Origin: Dipteris shenzhenensis
Taxonomy: Eukaryota > Polypodiophyta > Polypodiopsida > Gleicheniales
Assembly (NCBI GenBank): GCA_047967505.1
Contig: CM106538.1
Strand: one strand, 5' to 3'
DNA: 64,000 bases
Shown here: piece after piece, positions 45,339-57,089 of the stretch
Layout of the letters: each line of letters starts with the position of its first letter
How positions within the stretch are numbered: position 1 is the stretch's first letter
Made by a program: the position numbers and the translations under genes
Notes under the pieces: generated by a model
What the model saw: only the letters and a program-made list of their open reading frames with translations
What the model was told of the DNA's origin: nothing
Databases searched by the model: none

Positions 45339-46218
45339 ATAACAACATTGTATTTCTTTATACAATCATTACTTATGGGAATTACTACTTTCTTGCCAAC
45401 TATGTAAATTGGTGCGTAACTGTTGTGTGTGAATAATATGCAAACATGTTCATAACTACATTCATAATGTATTTTGAAGGAGTGTCTCTCGTGCCATTCT
45501 CTTTGGGGCTAAAAATTGAGAGTTTCTTTGGAATCATGATTTATTTCAGGGATTTCAATGGTGTATCAACAAGTTGTTATGTTTTCATCCTAAAGTGTAC
45601 TTTTTTACTTTGCAATGAGTAATCAACATGACATGTAAAGTTATCGTTTTACAATAATGCTAGTCAGTCTAAACATTGAAAGTGCACAATAAATGATTGT
45701 CATTGCCACCTAAATTACATCAAATGCTTGTCATTGCCCATTGATTTTCCATCAACTACATATCTTGCATTCATTCTCCTCAACTACATATCTTGATTTT
45801 CCATCAACTACATATCTTACTAAGTTAAAGAGCCTGTGCGTTTTCATTGCAATACTCATGGTTATTAATTACACTCTACATTTTTTAAACGGTGTTTTGG
45901 AGATTTTCAAATGAGAATGCTCACAACAAAAGCGAGTCTCAATATCAATGGAAATTCCAGAGACTCGCTATTATAAAGGTGTTTTTGAACATCACTATGG
46001 CTCACGAGATGAATCTAACTCAAATGGGTTTCAAAGTGTATTATTTTATTGATGATAACATAGTTTAGACACTGATATTCTATTTATTATTTGAGAATGT
46101 AGTTGATATTTCACACTTCATGAATGGCTATCTAGTCTATTTTCACATATTTCTCCTGTTTTTTCATTGAAGGGAGCTACAATTTCTTCCAAAACTGCCA
46201 TTCTGGGAATTGGGTTTT
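45339..46218. other. right non-coding flank of T
   Basis: AT-rich, with no frame of note. Half-palindrome GTGCCATTCTCTTTGG occurs at about 45490. A local duplication of 'CATCAACTACATATCTTG' lies around 45750-45815, and an inverted pair GCGAGTCTC / GAGACTCGC at about 45942-45976. No counterpart of the left subterminal hairpins is obvious, so the two T ends are asymmetric. Confidence 0.6.
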
Positions 46219-46243
46219 TCCCAAATTATCTAATACGGTCTTA
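46219..46243 (-). repeat. T right terminal inverted repeat
   Basis: Its complement reads TAAGACCGTATTAGATAA then TTTGGGA and matches the left end. Further in, GGGAATTGGGTTTTTCCC is a small inverted repeat. AAC follows at 46244-46246. Confidence 0.85.
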
Positions 46244-46485
46244 AACTTGAGTTCCAACACCCGGGTAGAAAAACGTAGAAACTGACACAGTGAGTCAGAA
46301 ATTCAATAAAATGATCCCAGATTCAAGAATGAAGGTGTTTCCAAGCTCCTGAAGTGAAGTGGATACCAAAAGCAAGCAATAGTTGCCTTTACAAGTCAAT
46401 ACGGAGTCTCTGTCGTCGAACGGAACAGGGAAAAGCTTAAAAAACGACTTTTTCTTTGAAAACACTTAACAGGCTCTCAAAACCA
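46244..46485 (-). mobile_element. Ty1/copia E2 leader remnant beyond T
   Basis: Starting from AACTTGAGTTCCAACACC, it follows the E1 leader (19324-19564) almost base for base: CAGAAACTGACACAGTGAG-type text, GAATGGAACAGGGAAAAGC-type text, and AACACTTAACAGGCTCTC. At 46485 similarity stops (E1 continues ACTTCGCAAAACC, here ATGTGTTGCTC). The primer site and 5' LTR of E2 are therefore lost or displaced outside the window. Confidence 0.92.
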
Positions 46486-48209
46486 ATGTGTTGCTCTTCT
46501 AATATAGCAAGCTTGAGAAGTATGCAGAGCATAGATGAATGCTAGGATAGAGTGTTTTCAACTCTTAGAAAATCAAAAAATTAATTGTGCACCTACCAAA
46601 CCAACACACAATAATAGGAGGAAATTCCACTCAATAGCTACATGTGCAACAGTTGTGCAAGGGGAGTTGGCATAGTTCTCTCCTATTTTTAATAATCATA
46701 GGGAAACATGCCCTTTCCTTGTCGACACATCAACACTGGAAAATTATGGCTTTTATTGTTTGTCAATTTAGAAAGTGCATGACATAATTCTCTGGCTTGC
46801 TAATAAACTTGAAACCATTCACTGTTCCAAAGTGCACCTATTCTTGCATGATACACATGCTTTGCACGTGAAGGATCAACACACAAGTCACTAAGGAGTG
46901 GGTTTAGGTTCACAAAAGTAGGTGCCTAAAACTAATGTCTCAATAGTGCAACACTTGTACGATTGCTGAGGCTTGAAAGTCATTGTTGGGGGCAGTTTAG
47001 ACCTCTTCCAAAACTCTTTGGCATTGTGGAGAGGCCCTGTCTAGACTGGGCTCAACATCTTGATTCAATCTAACATCTATGATTTGAAAAATTTCCAATA
47101 TAGTTAGAGACATCATTGGCAGCTATAGAATAACATCTTCAAGCAACCACACTTGCCTTCTCAAAGAAGGATAGGATGTTGATCCAAGTTTTTCCCAATC
47201 TAAATTTTAGAATCTCCACACTAGGCAATAGCATATAAAGCTATAGTGCCTATATATTCCAGTTGAATGAGAAAATCCAAGAAAATCTAGCAGAAAGGTA
47301 TACTACTCTCTAAAGAATCAAGTATAGTAAGCAATACATGATCTTATGAGGTCCAAAATACAAAAAACTGGTCCATCAGAAGTGTAAACAGAGAAGATAG
47401 AAAATTGGTCCATGAGGCTCATATGCAAAGTGCGGCCTCCTTGACCACTACTTGCATAAGTTTCATTTGCATATGGCATGGGCCTCATAAAAGTTCCCTA
47501 TTGAGCTAATGAACAGAAAAAAAGATCCATGCTACATAACTTGAGCGAACTAGCTTCAAGTTATTGCTACTTTGCAAATAGATAGCATACATACACTTGA
47601 GAATTGAGGTCTCTTACTTTTAACACATGTGACCACCACAAGAGAGCTTGAAGGTCGAGAAGCAAGCACTTACTAGTTTTGCATGTAGGTCTTGGGAGCA
47701 CTGGAGGGCAGAGGCTAGAGTGTAGAAGTCAAAGGGCCATTGGAGCACTGAGGTCACTGAGGCCAAAGGCTAAAGTGCAGAAGTGAGAGGGTTGAGTAGC
47801 ACCACATGCTTTTTACTTTTTACATCGATGCTTCACTGCAACCTTACAGTAGCCATGAGATAGTAAGGAAAATTGGTCAAATGTGATGAAACCTTTACCA
47901 CCGTCCACCACATGAGCAAGAAGCTTGCTTTCCAAGATATGCAAAGGGAGGGACATTTCAATCCATTGGTTGAAGCTCAGTGTACATATAGTGGCAACAC
48001 CAAGGCCAATCCTAAAGAGCAGATGTAGGAAGAAACTTTTGCTTGTTTGTCCATGAAGGGTTCCTGCACAGGCAATTGCAGTAAGGATTGGAGCTTCAAA
48101 AACATAAATGGGCTTGTAGGTCTAACCAGCCATTTGTCCCTTGCAAAGAGGGAGGAATCGACCATGTTTTCAGAAAGAAGATAATTACATCCACTTGTGT
48201 TGGAAGGTA
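46486..48209. other. no recognisable gene
   Basis: Anonymous sequence. A small GAGGCCAAAGGCTAAAG / CAGAGGCTAGAGTGTAG repetition occurs near 47710-47785. It ends in the TCTTC target site of the copia element that follows. Confidence 0.5.
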
Positions 48210-48214
48210 TCTTC

Positions 48215-49024
48215 TGTTGGAGGTCAACATCTCCTGATGTCACCTAGAGAGAGAGGGCCTTGCTTGTGGGTGTGTGCCCGCCCCGTGAGTGAGGGTAGCA
48301 TAGAGAGAGAGGGCTTGTGTTTGTGGGTGTGTCTGCCCCTATGACTGTAGGTTTGTGTTGCTTTCCATTGCCTCTTGCGGGCCCATTAAGTGCCACGGTG
48401 GACATGGAGGTTCCCAGGTGGGGTGTGGAGGAGTGTGGCCAGATGTGCCCTAAGGGGCTACCATAGAAGTGCCCTTATAAGCACCCCAGGTGGGGGTTGG
48501 AGAGTAGAGGGTGGAGGTCGGCCAGCTTGGTTGGGTACAACCCTTATTTTGGGGGGGGTCTGCCCTTCTTATAGGCCATGAGTAGCCCTAGTAGTGGGTT
48601 AGAACCCACGCATGCGGGTTGGCCCTACAGTAGGGGTATGGCAGCCACCCTCTAGACCAACCGACCAGGCAAGGGACCACCCTCTAGGCCAACCGACTAG
48701 GCAACAGGCCCCCATTCTCATTGTTTATCATCACCTAGTGGAGCAGAACTTGACTGTAGAACTTGACTGTAGACTAGCATCTCTTGGAGGTCCTGACAGA
48801 GGAGTAGAGCTAGCCCTATTGTGCACCTAGGGGGAAGGGTAGTGGAGTAGTTTGGGCACTCCCTAGTGCTCCCTTCACTTGGTTGTTGAGCTGTGTGTTC
48901 CGAGATCTCGAGCAACCCATTGTTTTTGAGGTTGTCCCCTAGTTGTAGCGGGGTTTTCTCTAGTGATCACTTGTAGTTCTCTTGCACCTTTTTCTTCTTC
49001 TCAATGTGTGTGTGTGTGAGGTGT

Positions 49025-49072
<48 letters not shown>

Positions 49073-49097
49073 GTTCATTTTTGCTGCACTTCTCACA
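48215..49097 (+). repeat. 5' LTR of gag-only copia element
   Basis: It begins TGTTGGAGGTCAACATCTCC and ends CTGCACTTCTCACA. It holds a (CT)n tract at about 49027-49070 just before the end, likely in the transcribed leader, and a GTGTGTGTGTG tract before it. Confidence 0.93.
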
Positions 49098-49114
49098 TGG
49101 TATCAGAGCCACGG
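49098..49114 (+). other. primer-binding site (tRNA-iMet)
   Basis: TGGTATCAGAGCCACGG directly follows the LTR end; TGGTATCAGAGC complements the initiator tRNA-Met 3' end. Confidence 0.95.
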
Positions 49115-49434
49115 TTGGCTTGAGACCCAAGGAGCAGAGGGAGTGTTGAGCCAACACACATAGAGGAGGGTTAGGGTGTTGTTCAGAGGTGTATCTGAAG
49201 AGGAGCATGTATGAGGTGTCGCCTGTTCGGATGAGCAGCGAGGGAGAATTTGAAGGGTGTTTTCAGATCAAAGAGGAGGTGTCTCCAAGGGATGGAAAGC
49301 GAGGTGTGAAGGTACATTGGGATGTCAGCCCCTTCATCCTTGTCTTCAACCTTCTCCTTTCTTCAACCCTTAGTTCCTTCCATCCCATCCACCTTCTCTT
49401 TTAGTTCATCGTCCTCTTGACTTCGAGTCTCAAC

Positions 49435-50260
49435 ATGGCGACTTTGTTCGGGATGGCAGAGAACAAGACTAGAATTCCAGTGTTGCCCACATTCTCGATT
49501 GACCAGTAGTTGGATGGGCTCAATTACGGCATTTGGCGGGTGATGATGGAATCTGTGTTACAGTCATACGACATGGAAGATTTTGTCTTGATAGGTGTTG
49601 CCCGACTAGATCCCCTAGTAGAGGACCTTGGCATCCTAGCTTGGAAGGAGGTTGAGACTCCATCCCAACTATGGGACCGTGTTAATGCCATGGTAAGATC
49701 ATTTATATTTCTTAACTGTACTCCTTAGTTGATTAATCATGTGAAGCACATGACAGTGGCTAAGAGTATATGGGATCATTTGGCATCCAAGTATAACCAA
49801 ACCTCTCCCATGAAGAGGGTTTCACTGGAGGTCTAGATGAGGTTGTTGGATCCTAAGAAGTCTTCATCAATGCGGGAACACATCAACAAGTTACAAGAAC
49901 TTCAATAAGAGATCCTCTAGGTGGGGAAGCATATTTCATCAGAGGAGATGGCCATTACTCTATTCTCCTAGTTATCCTCTCAGTACAAGGCTTTCTATTC
50001 ATCCTTGATTCACAAGTGGTAGGGTGAATGAGTTGACCTGGGAGGAATTGGTCCCCATGGTGCTTGACCAAGAGGAGCGCTTCATCGATTGTACCTACGA
50101 CAATAAGCTTGAGTCTTTGACACCTGATCAAAAAGTAGAAAGCAATTGACAACTCAGGACCGTGAAGCTCTCAAGGAATCCCGTATGTGTAACTGATGTG
50201 GCCAGAAAGTTCGTCATTGGCATCGATGTCCCCAATAGAATGCACAGGGCTCCAGTAACT
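49435..50260 (+). pseudogene. copia gag remnant
   Basis: The likely start ATG is at 49435 (MATLFGMAENKTRIPVLPTF). An in-frame TAG follows where CAG is expected, then LDGLNYGIWRVMMESVLQSY, the gag N-terminal pattern (LDGxNYxxW). The frame shows AKSIWDHLASKYNQTSPMKR and MREHINKLQELQ with further stops, then a knuckle-like C-x2-C (one residue a stop) GQKVRHWHRC near 50187-50230. Downstream to about 51080 only traces exist, possibly a protease relic, too eroded to call. Confidence 0.8.
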
Positions 50261-51097
50261 AGGTGGCCAATAGTGTGACTACTGCGACCACATATACTCT
50301 ATCCTTTTAGTAGCATGAGGCCAGTGCTATCAGGAGGCTTTCTAGATGCAGATGGAGGATCACTTGATTGTTTGTGGTAGCTAGACTTGCCGATCAGTGC
50401 ACCAAGTAGAGAGTCATTTATTGAGGTAGGCTTTCAGGAAGACCTTGAGCCACAAAGAGTTGTTCCCATTGACTCACATGGCAGCATGTTATCAATTGCT
50501 ATTTTGTTTGGACATTATGACCTAGCAAATTTAGAGGGGGTCTCCTAGTGTTCTTTTGTAGCTATTGTCTGATGCTATTGGAGATACGAATGGGTTAGTA
50601 GATTGCCAGTGCGGGAACCCAGACACAGTTGATTGATCCTTGTTAGCTATTGCCATTGAAGCACTAAAGTTCATAGATCTGGCAACAGTGTACCAGTTTG
50701 GGCTTGAGAGGGGGCTTGAGAGGAGACTATCTATAGCTCTTCGATACAGGTACCCATGCAGGGAAGTAGACCTTGCATCGAAGGCAGTATCAGTATTATT
50801 ATTATTCTAGGATCCTCTATTGGAGTGATGTACCAATACCATAAGTTGGATTGTTGTACTAGTTGACCCAATGTATCATTACAAGACCAGAGGAGTGTAC
50901 CTAGCACTTGTGGCTTGGGAGCAACAATTCTAGGTTTCCAATGATCGTGTTGAGGCTGTTCGTGCCATGAGGAGACTTCTTTGACAATATCTATGGTAGT
51001 CTCTAGTGGTGGAGATCACTTGATAGATTACTCTAGTTTTTCCAACAGCACACCCAGCTCCGTGGCATCTTTGCTCCATCCAGGAGCTGAGAGGGGG

Positions 51098-51838
51098 TGT
51101 TGGAGGTCAACGTCTCCTGATGTCACCTAGAGAGAGAGGGCCTTGCTTGAGGGTGCCCACCCTGTGAGTGAGGTTAGCGTAGAGAGAGAGGGCTTGTGTT
51201 TGTGAGTGCGCCTGCCCTCATGAGTGTAGGTTTGTGTTTCTTTCCAGTGCCTCTTGTGGTCCCGTGTAGTGCCACGGTGGAGGTTCCCAGGAGGGGCTGC
51301 CATGGATGTGCCCTTATAGGCAACTTGGGTGGGGGATGGAGAGTAGAGGGTGGGCCGACCTTCAGGTTGGCCACCTTGGCTGAATACATCCCCTATTTTG
51401 GGGGGGTGTTCCCTTCTTATGGGGCCATGAGCAGCCCTAGTAGTGGGTTGGCCCACACAGTAGGTCGGCCCTATAGTAGGGGGTCGGCCACCCTCTAGAC
51501 CAACTGACTAGGCAGGGGTTGTTGCCTATATATAGGCCCACCATTCTCATTGTTCATCATCACCTGGTGGAGCAGCGCTTCACTGTTTACCAACATGTCT
51601 TGGAGGGCCTAGCAGAGGAGCGGATCCAACCCTATCGTGCACCTGAGGAGCAAGGTAATGGAGCAATTCATCCACTCCCTGGTGATCCCTTCAGTTGGTT
51701 GTTGAGCTATGTGTTTTGAGCTCTTGAGCAGGCCATTGTTTATGAGGTTTTCCCCAGTTGTAGTGGGGTTTTCTCCAGTGACTACTTGTAGTTCTCTTGT
51801 GCCTTTTTCTCTTTCTCAGTGTGTGTGTGTGAGGTGTG

Positions 51839-51882
<44 letters not shown>

Positions 51883-51904
51883 CATTTCTGCTGCACTTCT
51901 CACA
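51098..51904 (+). repeat. 3' LTR of gag-only copia element
   Basis: It begins TGTTGGAGGTCAACGTCTCC and ends CTGCACTTCTCACA, preceded by the purine tract GAGCTGAGAGGGGG. It is 807 bp, with the (CT)n tract shorter (about 51842-51876) than in the other LTR. Confidence 0.93.
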
Positions 51905-52139
51905 TCTTCGATCTTACCTTTCAAAACAGTCATAACTGCTAGACATTAAAGATATATTAGTAAACCAAAGAACATAAAAAAACTCATCTAAACCATATGA
52001 CCTTCTTTGCATAAACATAGAGCTCATGGCCACTGGCCATTACTGTAGCCATTAGCTTTTACAATTTCAATTGTTGTATCTGCAATTACAGAGCACTCCA
52101 CCTGGAAAACATCATAAGCCTCATGAGAAAGCAATGAGG

Positions 52140-52490
52140 GAAAGAATTCATGTTATAGTTATAACAACTTTATCCCGAAACAAGACAACATTATGATAAA
52201 TAGCATTTTGGTAGTTTTTTATTCACAGAGTCTCTTTTAACATCTCTTGCAAGACACATGTATGCATATGCTCACACGTGTGTGGTGGTGGCGAGGCTGT
52301 TGTCTCAACATACACATGTTTGTATCCAGTTTTGGCACAAAAGAGGGAAAGAATCCATGTTCCAGCTAGAACAAGTTTATCCCTGAACAAGACAACATTA
52401 TGATAAATAGCATTTTGGTAGTTTTCTGTTCACTTAACATCTCCTGTAAGATGCATGTATGCATGTGCTCATGCGTGTGTGGGTGTGGGG
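52140..52490. repeat. tandem duplication, about 207-bp period
   Basis: GACAACATTATGATAAATAG and CATTTTGGTAGTTTT occur near 52183 and 52390, followed in both by CATCTC..GCAAGA and ATGTATGCAT..GTGCTCA. A GAGTGAGTGAGTGA tract lies downstream at 52510-52555. Confidence 0.85.
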
Positions 52491-53049
52491 AGCCTATTGA
52501 GGGGTTTTGAAAGTGAGTGAGTGAGTGATTGTGAGTGTGAGTGTGAGTGTGAGACTGAGACTTCAAAAGGCCGATGGGTCTATGAGATTGCAAAAAATCC
52601 TGATACATCAAGGTGTGTGGATGGAGCTACTAAATGAGCATCCACTCCAATGTGGAATGCAAAATGATAAACACTGAGTGCTACATAGTCATGACAAAAT
52701 GATGATCGTTTACACAACTTTAACATCCTCATCATCAGAGCATCAAGGGGGAAGATGTAGTGAGGGCAAAAAGTCAGAGATAGAGTGCTAGCGGCTACCC
52801 TCGGATGTGGTCCTATGCCATCTCCTGGTCATAGCTCTGTGTCTAATAAGGGCTACAATGACCCCTATCGGTGGAGCCCCAACTCTGAATAGGGAAGGGA
52901 TATCCCCAAGTGTAATATGTGTCTCAACCCTCTGTTTGAGCTGTCGTGTCATTGGCTCCATGTCATGATCATGATGGGGCCTAGTGGCGTCGGAGTCCAC
53001 ATGGTCTGGCTAGAAGAAATCAATGATCAAGCTCTAAGAAGAGTCTATC

Positions 53050-55470
53050 AAGGAGGTCTACTCCTGTCTCCATGATCGAAGTAGATGTTAGCGCTGTCTA
53101 ACTTCGTGAATGAAGGCAGCTAAGCATCTCTGGTCTAGAAAGGAGAGAAAGTGGGACAATATCCCATAATTGTCTTTAAAGAGGCAATAGAAGTGTCCTC
53201 GAATCACATAGTATATTGGGCATCTAAAAATGAAATGCTCCTCCATCTCAATCTCCTATGTGTAACATAATATGCACATGCGCCTCTCCCTGGGCAAAAC
53301 CTCAACTCTGCCACTCTCTATGCGAAGTCTATGTGAAGACACTCGAAACTGCCCAATAGAGAGCCTCAGTGAATGGGCTAGGTGGATCTGCGTATATCCA
53401 GGTGGGTTGATAAAACCCTCCACTGTGACATGTAAACAATGATCCCTGTAGAAGATGAGCTCCCTGGAAGCTCACTTGGTCCCAACTAGGTCCTGAAAGT
53501 GTGTAGCTACAAAAGATCCTCACCACGAATGACTTGGTTGACCTCATGAGATAGGAGGGAGGGGAAGGCATGTCAATCCTACACTGGAAGGGGGGGAGTT
53601 TGTCCATGTGGAGTCCCAATCACTCAAACCATCTCTCTACGCATGCAAACTAGCATCTCTGGTCACCTTCTACTACTGATAGTGCCATAGAGGAGGACAA
53701 TGCTAGCCATGGTAGTCTGCTACATCCAAAAGTATAATCTCCATACCGCCTAACTCAATATTGTAGGTGATAACCTAATATGATGCATCAAGCTCTAGTG
53801 GACATGACCCAAACTCAGCGTGAATGATCTGGTGAGGAACTGATGGCTTACTACTGTGAATCATCCATGAATATAGCATAAGAACCTGTAGGTGCTCCAC
53901 TCGAGCCCACTCTGTATCTGACAAATCCGGCCCCCAACTAGGGCTGCCATACATCCCCATTGAGCGGGCTAGGGAGTCAAAAAGTAATCCTTTCGTCTGC
54001 GGGTCCTGGAAATGTGAGCGAAAGCACTGCCTCTCTAGTCTGGCCAATGAAGCGTATCCTCTGCTCAGTCGAGTATGCATCACCGGTCTCATAGTAAAGA
54101 TAGGTCCAGAGAAGAGAACCCCTAGGTATGTAAATGACAAAACAATCTCAAATCAAAGGTGAACTGCTCCCAGTGCATAGTGGCTCTAGATGTGTTGAAG
54201 ATCATGACATTGGTTTTACCAAGGTTGACCTTCAAATCATGGGGATCACAAAAGGACTGTAGTGCATCTAGGTGTCTCTAGAGGCCCCTCTGTTGAGGAA
54301 GATAAGAGTGCCACATCATCTGCATATGACAACATCTAAATCAGAGTGCCAGCATGAGAGAGCATCCCTCCCCCCAGTGCCTACATAATTGTCTCAAGCT
54401 CGTCAATGTAGACGCAAATAGGGTTCATGATAAAGAACACCCTTGTTTGACCCCAATAGTACTTGTGATCTCATCTGTCCATCCATACCCTATCCGTACT
54501 CTATGTGAGACTTGATCATAAAGTGCCATGATAGCCCAAATGATCTCCAAGTCATAACCCAAGTCCTTTAGATGCCTAAGGAGGTGGGCTCTCAAAACCG
54601 TATCAAAGGCTGTGTGAAAATCCACATAGCAACAATAAACCCTCTATTTTTGTGCCCTCGCCTCCTCAATGATACACCTAAGTGTGAGGATGTGATCCAT
54701 GGTCCCATGATCATGTCAAGATCTAGCCTATCCATTTGCTCTAAGTCCTTGCATCTCTGCGAATCGACTGACCTCAGAATCACGGACTGATGCATAAATC
54801 TTAGACATGACATATCAGATCATAATGGTCATGTAGTTCTGTAGGCTCATGGGATCCCCTGCATTGTGGATGGGTGAAATAATGTTAATAATCCCAATGA
54901 GTTTAGTGCATAAGCCCTCATGATCTTTCGCTCGGCCATTATGAAGTTTCATCACATCATTCTTCACATCCCCCCTAGTGAAGAGAGTGCAGGATGTGGG
55001 ATAGGGTATGTGTGAGAGATTAAGAGCTGGCTAATCTGGGATATCATAAAGTGTGCATGCATAATTATGCCAGATTTGAGTGTCAGTGAGTGGTGAAAGG
55101 GCCCACCTCTCTAGAAATCTCCACCAAAAGTCCTTAGAGTTGTTATTAAATATAATATTTAGTAGTTCTTCCTCGTTTCGGTAGACAAAATCCAGCTTCT
55201 TCCTACGTACCAATCGACGATACTCATGTGGCATCTTTGGTCCATTTGAGAGGTGGTTTTTGTTTTTGAATCTAAGCTGATGGCATAAATCCTTACACTC
55301 ATCATCGTACCAGCTATTACAAGGGATGGTCCCAGGTGGTGGTGGACGAGTGGAGTGAGTAGTATGAGGGAAAGTGTGAAGGGGAGCCTCGTGTAGTGAG
55401 TAGGTGACCAGAGAAACATGGATGTGTGATTGGTGTAGCAGCTAGCAGAGAAGGAATGGGCCAATTGGGT
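53050..55470 (-). pseudogene. L1-like LINE remnant (endonuclease end, RT, C-terminal zinc region)
   Basis: In element order: SWYDDECKDLCHQLRF and KMPHEYRRLVRRKKLDFVYR (55464-55031), the linker before the RT. The RT part at 54813-54425 includes MDFHTAFDTVLRAHLLRHLK (catalytic D region) and SHRVRIGYGWTDEI, then GVKQGCSLS. The thumb/C-terminal part at 54140-53775 has FTYLGVLFSGPIFTMRPVMH and LARLERQCFRSHFQDPQTKG. Further down, RRMCILCYT and EEHFIFRCPIYYVIRGHF near 53120-53290 give the zf-RVT C-x2-C...H-x-C pattern, and RCLAAFIHEVRQR ends it. A LINE copies its RNA directly at the target site. The frames are broken by many stops and shifts, and the FADD-type catalytic box around 54330 is not legible. 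No poly-A tail or target duplication is visible. Confidence 0.88.
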
Positions 55471-56479
55471 AGCCTAAGGGTATCAAACACATTTTTTGTG
55501 TGTTGGTGCCTAGGCCTAACTCTCTTGTTGTTGGACTGAGTAGGACAATGACCCTTCACACCACTTTTGGAGGATGGCCAAACAGGTCGTGTGAACTTGG
55601 CCTTAGGCTGGGTTTAGATCATAGCAACTCGTTGTCGAGAGCATGGCTATCATTGTGCCATGTTCTAATGGGATCAATGGAGGAGATATGTTGGATATAA
55701 TCACTTGTTACTTTGTTCGTGAATGTTTTTGACAGGTCGATGGCTTATTTGGCAAGTCTTGGGTGGGGGGTGGTACTGGTAGACATAGATATCTACCCGT
55801 TGAACATGAAGTGTATCAAATCAGCTTGCTACACATGCTCCCTTTTATAGTCATGGCCACTTCCTTGTTTGAGCCTGGCCCTTAGGTTGAGTTGAGATAG
55901 TCCAGATGGCACCGCTAACAAGAAAGATTGTAACCACTGTTTGTGCTATGCTCATAGAACTCGGTGGCCACTTGATCAAGAATATGACTTACCGAAAAGC
56001 ATTGGTGCAGTTTCAAGAATATTCAAAAGACTAATGGACATGCTCCTGTTATAAGGTTTTTCTCTTTGATTGGTTCAATTAAGATGGTAAGCAATTACAA
56101 AGGATGTCCATCTCTTTGTTTGAACTTGGCCTTACACTGTGTTTTCAGTCAATAGTAGTGGGCATTGGCAAATTGGGGCAGTAACATGTTCTCAAGAAAT
56201 AGCCAGTACTGGCCAATTGGGACACATTTTCTTACCTTCAAATTTTTGCCTGTTGGCACTACTTATGGTCTTAGAATGCCCAAAGGAGGCTGGTAGGGGA
56301 AATTGTGTAGCAAGAGTGACAAGCATGAGAAGAGAGACTTGGCTAAGCTACCCTAGGGGTGGAAGTTGACTATTATGCAAAGCTAGAAGGTTAGAACAAT
56401 GGTGTTGGGCCAAGGCATCCCAGAGGATTTAACGGTGAAGGCTCATTGTGGTGGCAAATGGAATCCAAGCACTCATCTA
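55471..56479. other. no recognisable gene
   Basis: Anonymous sequence between the LINE and the gypsy remnant. About 55730-56130 has phrases that could be a gypsy 5' LTR or leader (for example GGTCGATGGCTTATTTGG), but no partner LTR is present. Confidence 0.4.
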
Positions 56480-57089
56480 TGAAGAGTTTGGATTTTGAAT
56501 GGATGGCCATCTCCTCGATCAAACAACAAAAGGAACACAAAGACCAACTCAGAGAGTGACAAGAACGTCTTCAACGTTACTTGACTAGTGTACTTGAAAG
56601 AGTATGTCCAAAAACATGTGAAGCCAAAAGATCGGCTACGACAAGTGGACAAAGAATCCATCATCATGAAGATAGGCTTACTTCTGATGGAGAGAGATGC
56701 TACCACACATTTGAGGTCAATGAAGAGCAATTAAGGTAGTTTGCTTGAGTTCCTTTCACAACATACAAAGAACCTACTCGGCTAATAGGTATACATCCGG
56801 TTGTTCCCTTGAGGCCTGAGAACAATACCAACCAAGCTAGGGGTTTAAGTGACCATATAATTAGGAGGGTGACAGGTCAGGTGGGGAGCAAGCGAGTCCG
56901 TTCTTTTGAGTAGTAGGCCTAGATACTCAGGTTTTGGGGCAGAGAAGAGCTCCAATATTAAGGTAAAGTTTCAAAATTTTAAAGGCACAGATGATGAAGA
57001 TCCTTAGAGTTACTTGTAGAGTTTCCTGCCTGTCTACCATGTCGCTGGTGCAACCACAAATGAAGAGTATATGGATTATTTTCCATGTA

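Larger units (their letters stand above)
24080..46243. mobile_element. 22-kb terminal-inverted-repeat DNA transposon T with cargo genes
   Basis: The left end TAACACAGTATTAGATAA and the complement of the right end TAAGACCGTATTAGATAA match at 16 of 18 positions, and GTGGGA / TTTGGGA extends the match. It is flanked by AAC/AAC, and the exact empty site is known from E1. Inside are a minus-strand transposase-like gene with DUF8039- and DUF7869-like parts, a ParB/methyltransferase-like gene, an FCP1-like gene, a SET gene, exon-like fragments, and a large field of palindromic repeats. The 3-bp duplication and TIR do not fit standard CACTA or Harbinger ends well, so I leave the superfamily open. That every part between the ends moved as one unit is an inference; some parts could be later insertions. 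Confidence 0.82.
48215..51904 (+). mobile_element. gag-only non-autonomous Ty1/copia element
   Basis: Both LTRs are present (48215-49097 and 51098-51904), flanked by TCTTC at 48210-48214 and 51905-51909. The primer site is at 49098 and a purine tract at 51084-51097. The 2.0-kb interior encodes only a broken gag; no integrase, RT or RNase H can be found. It would depend on enzymes from another copia element, as large non-autonomous derivatives do. The LTRs differ in length by 76 bp and at many sites, so the insertion is old. Confidence 0.93.

Noticed and set aside
24080-46243. Assigning T to CACTA (3-bp duplication) or PIF/Harbinger (TAA/TTA at the ends)
   Set aside because: The ends do not begin CACTA/CACTG after the duplication, and the TAA and TTA next to the ends are inverted, not direct, so they are not a Harbinger-type duplication. 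The transposase motifs fit neither clearly.
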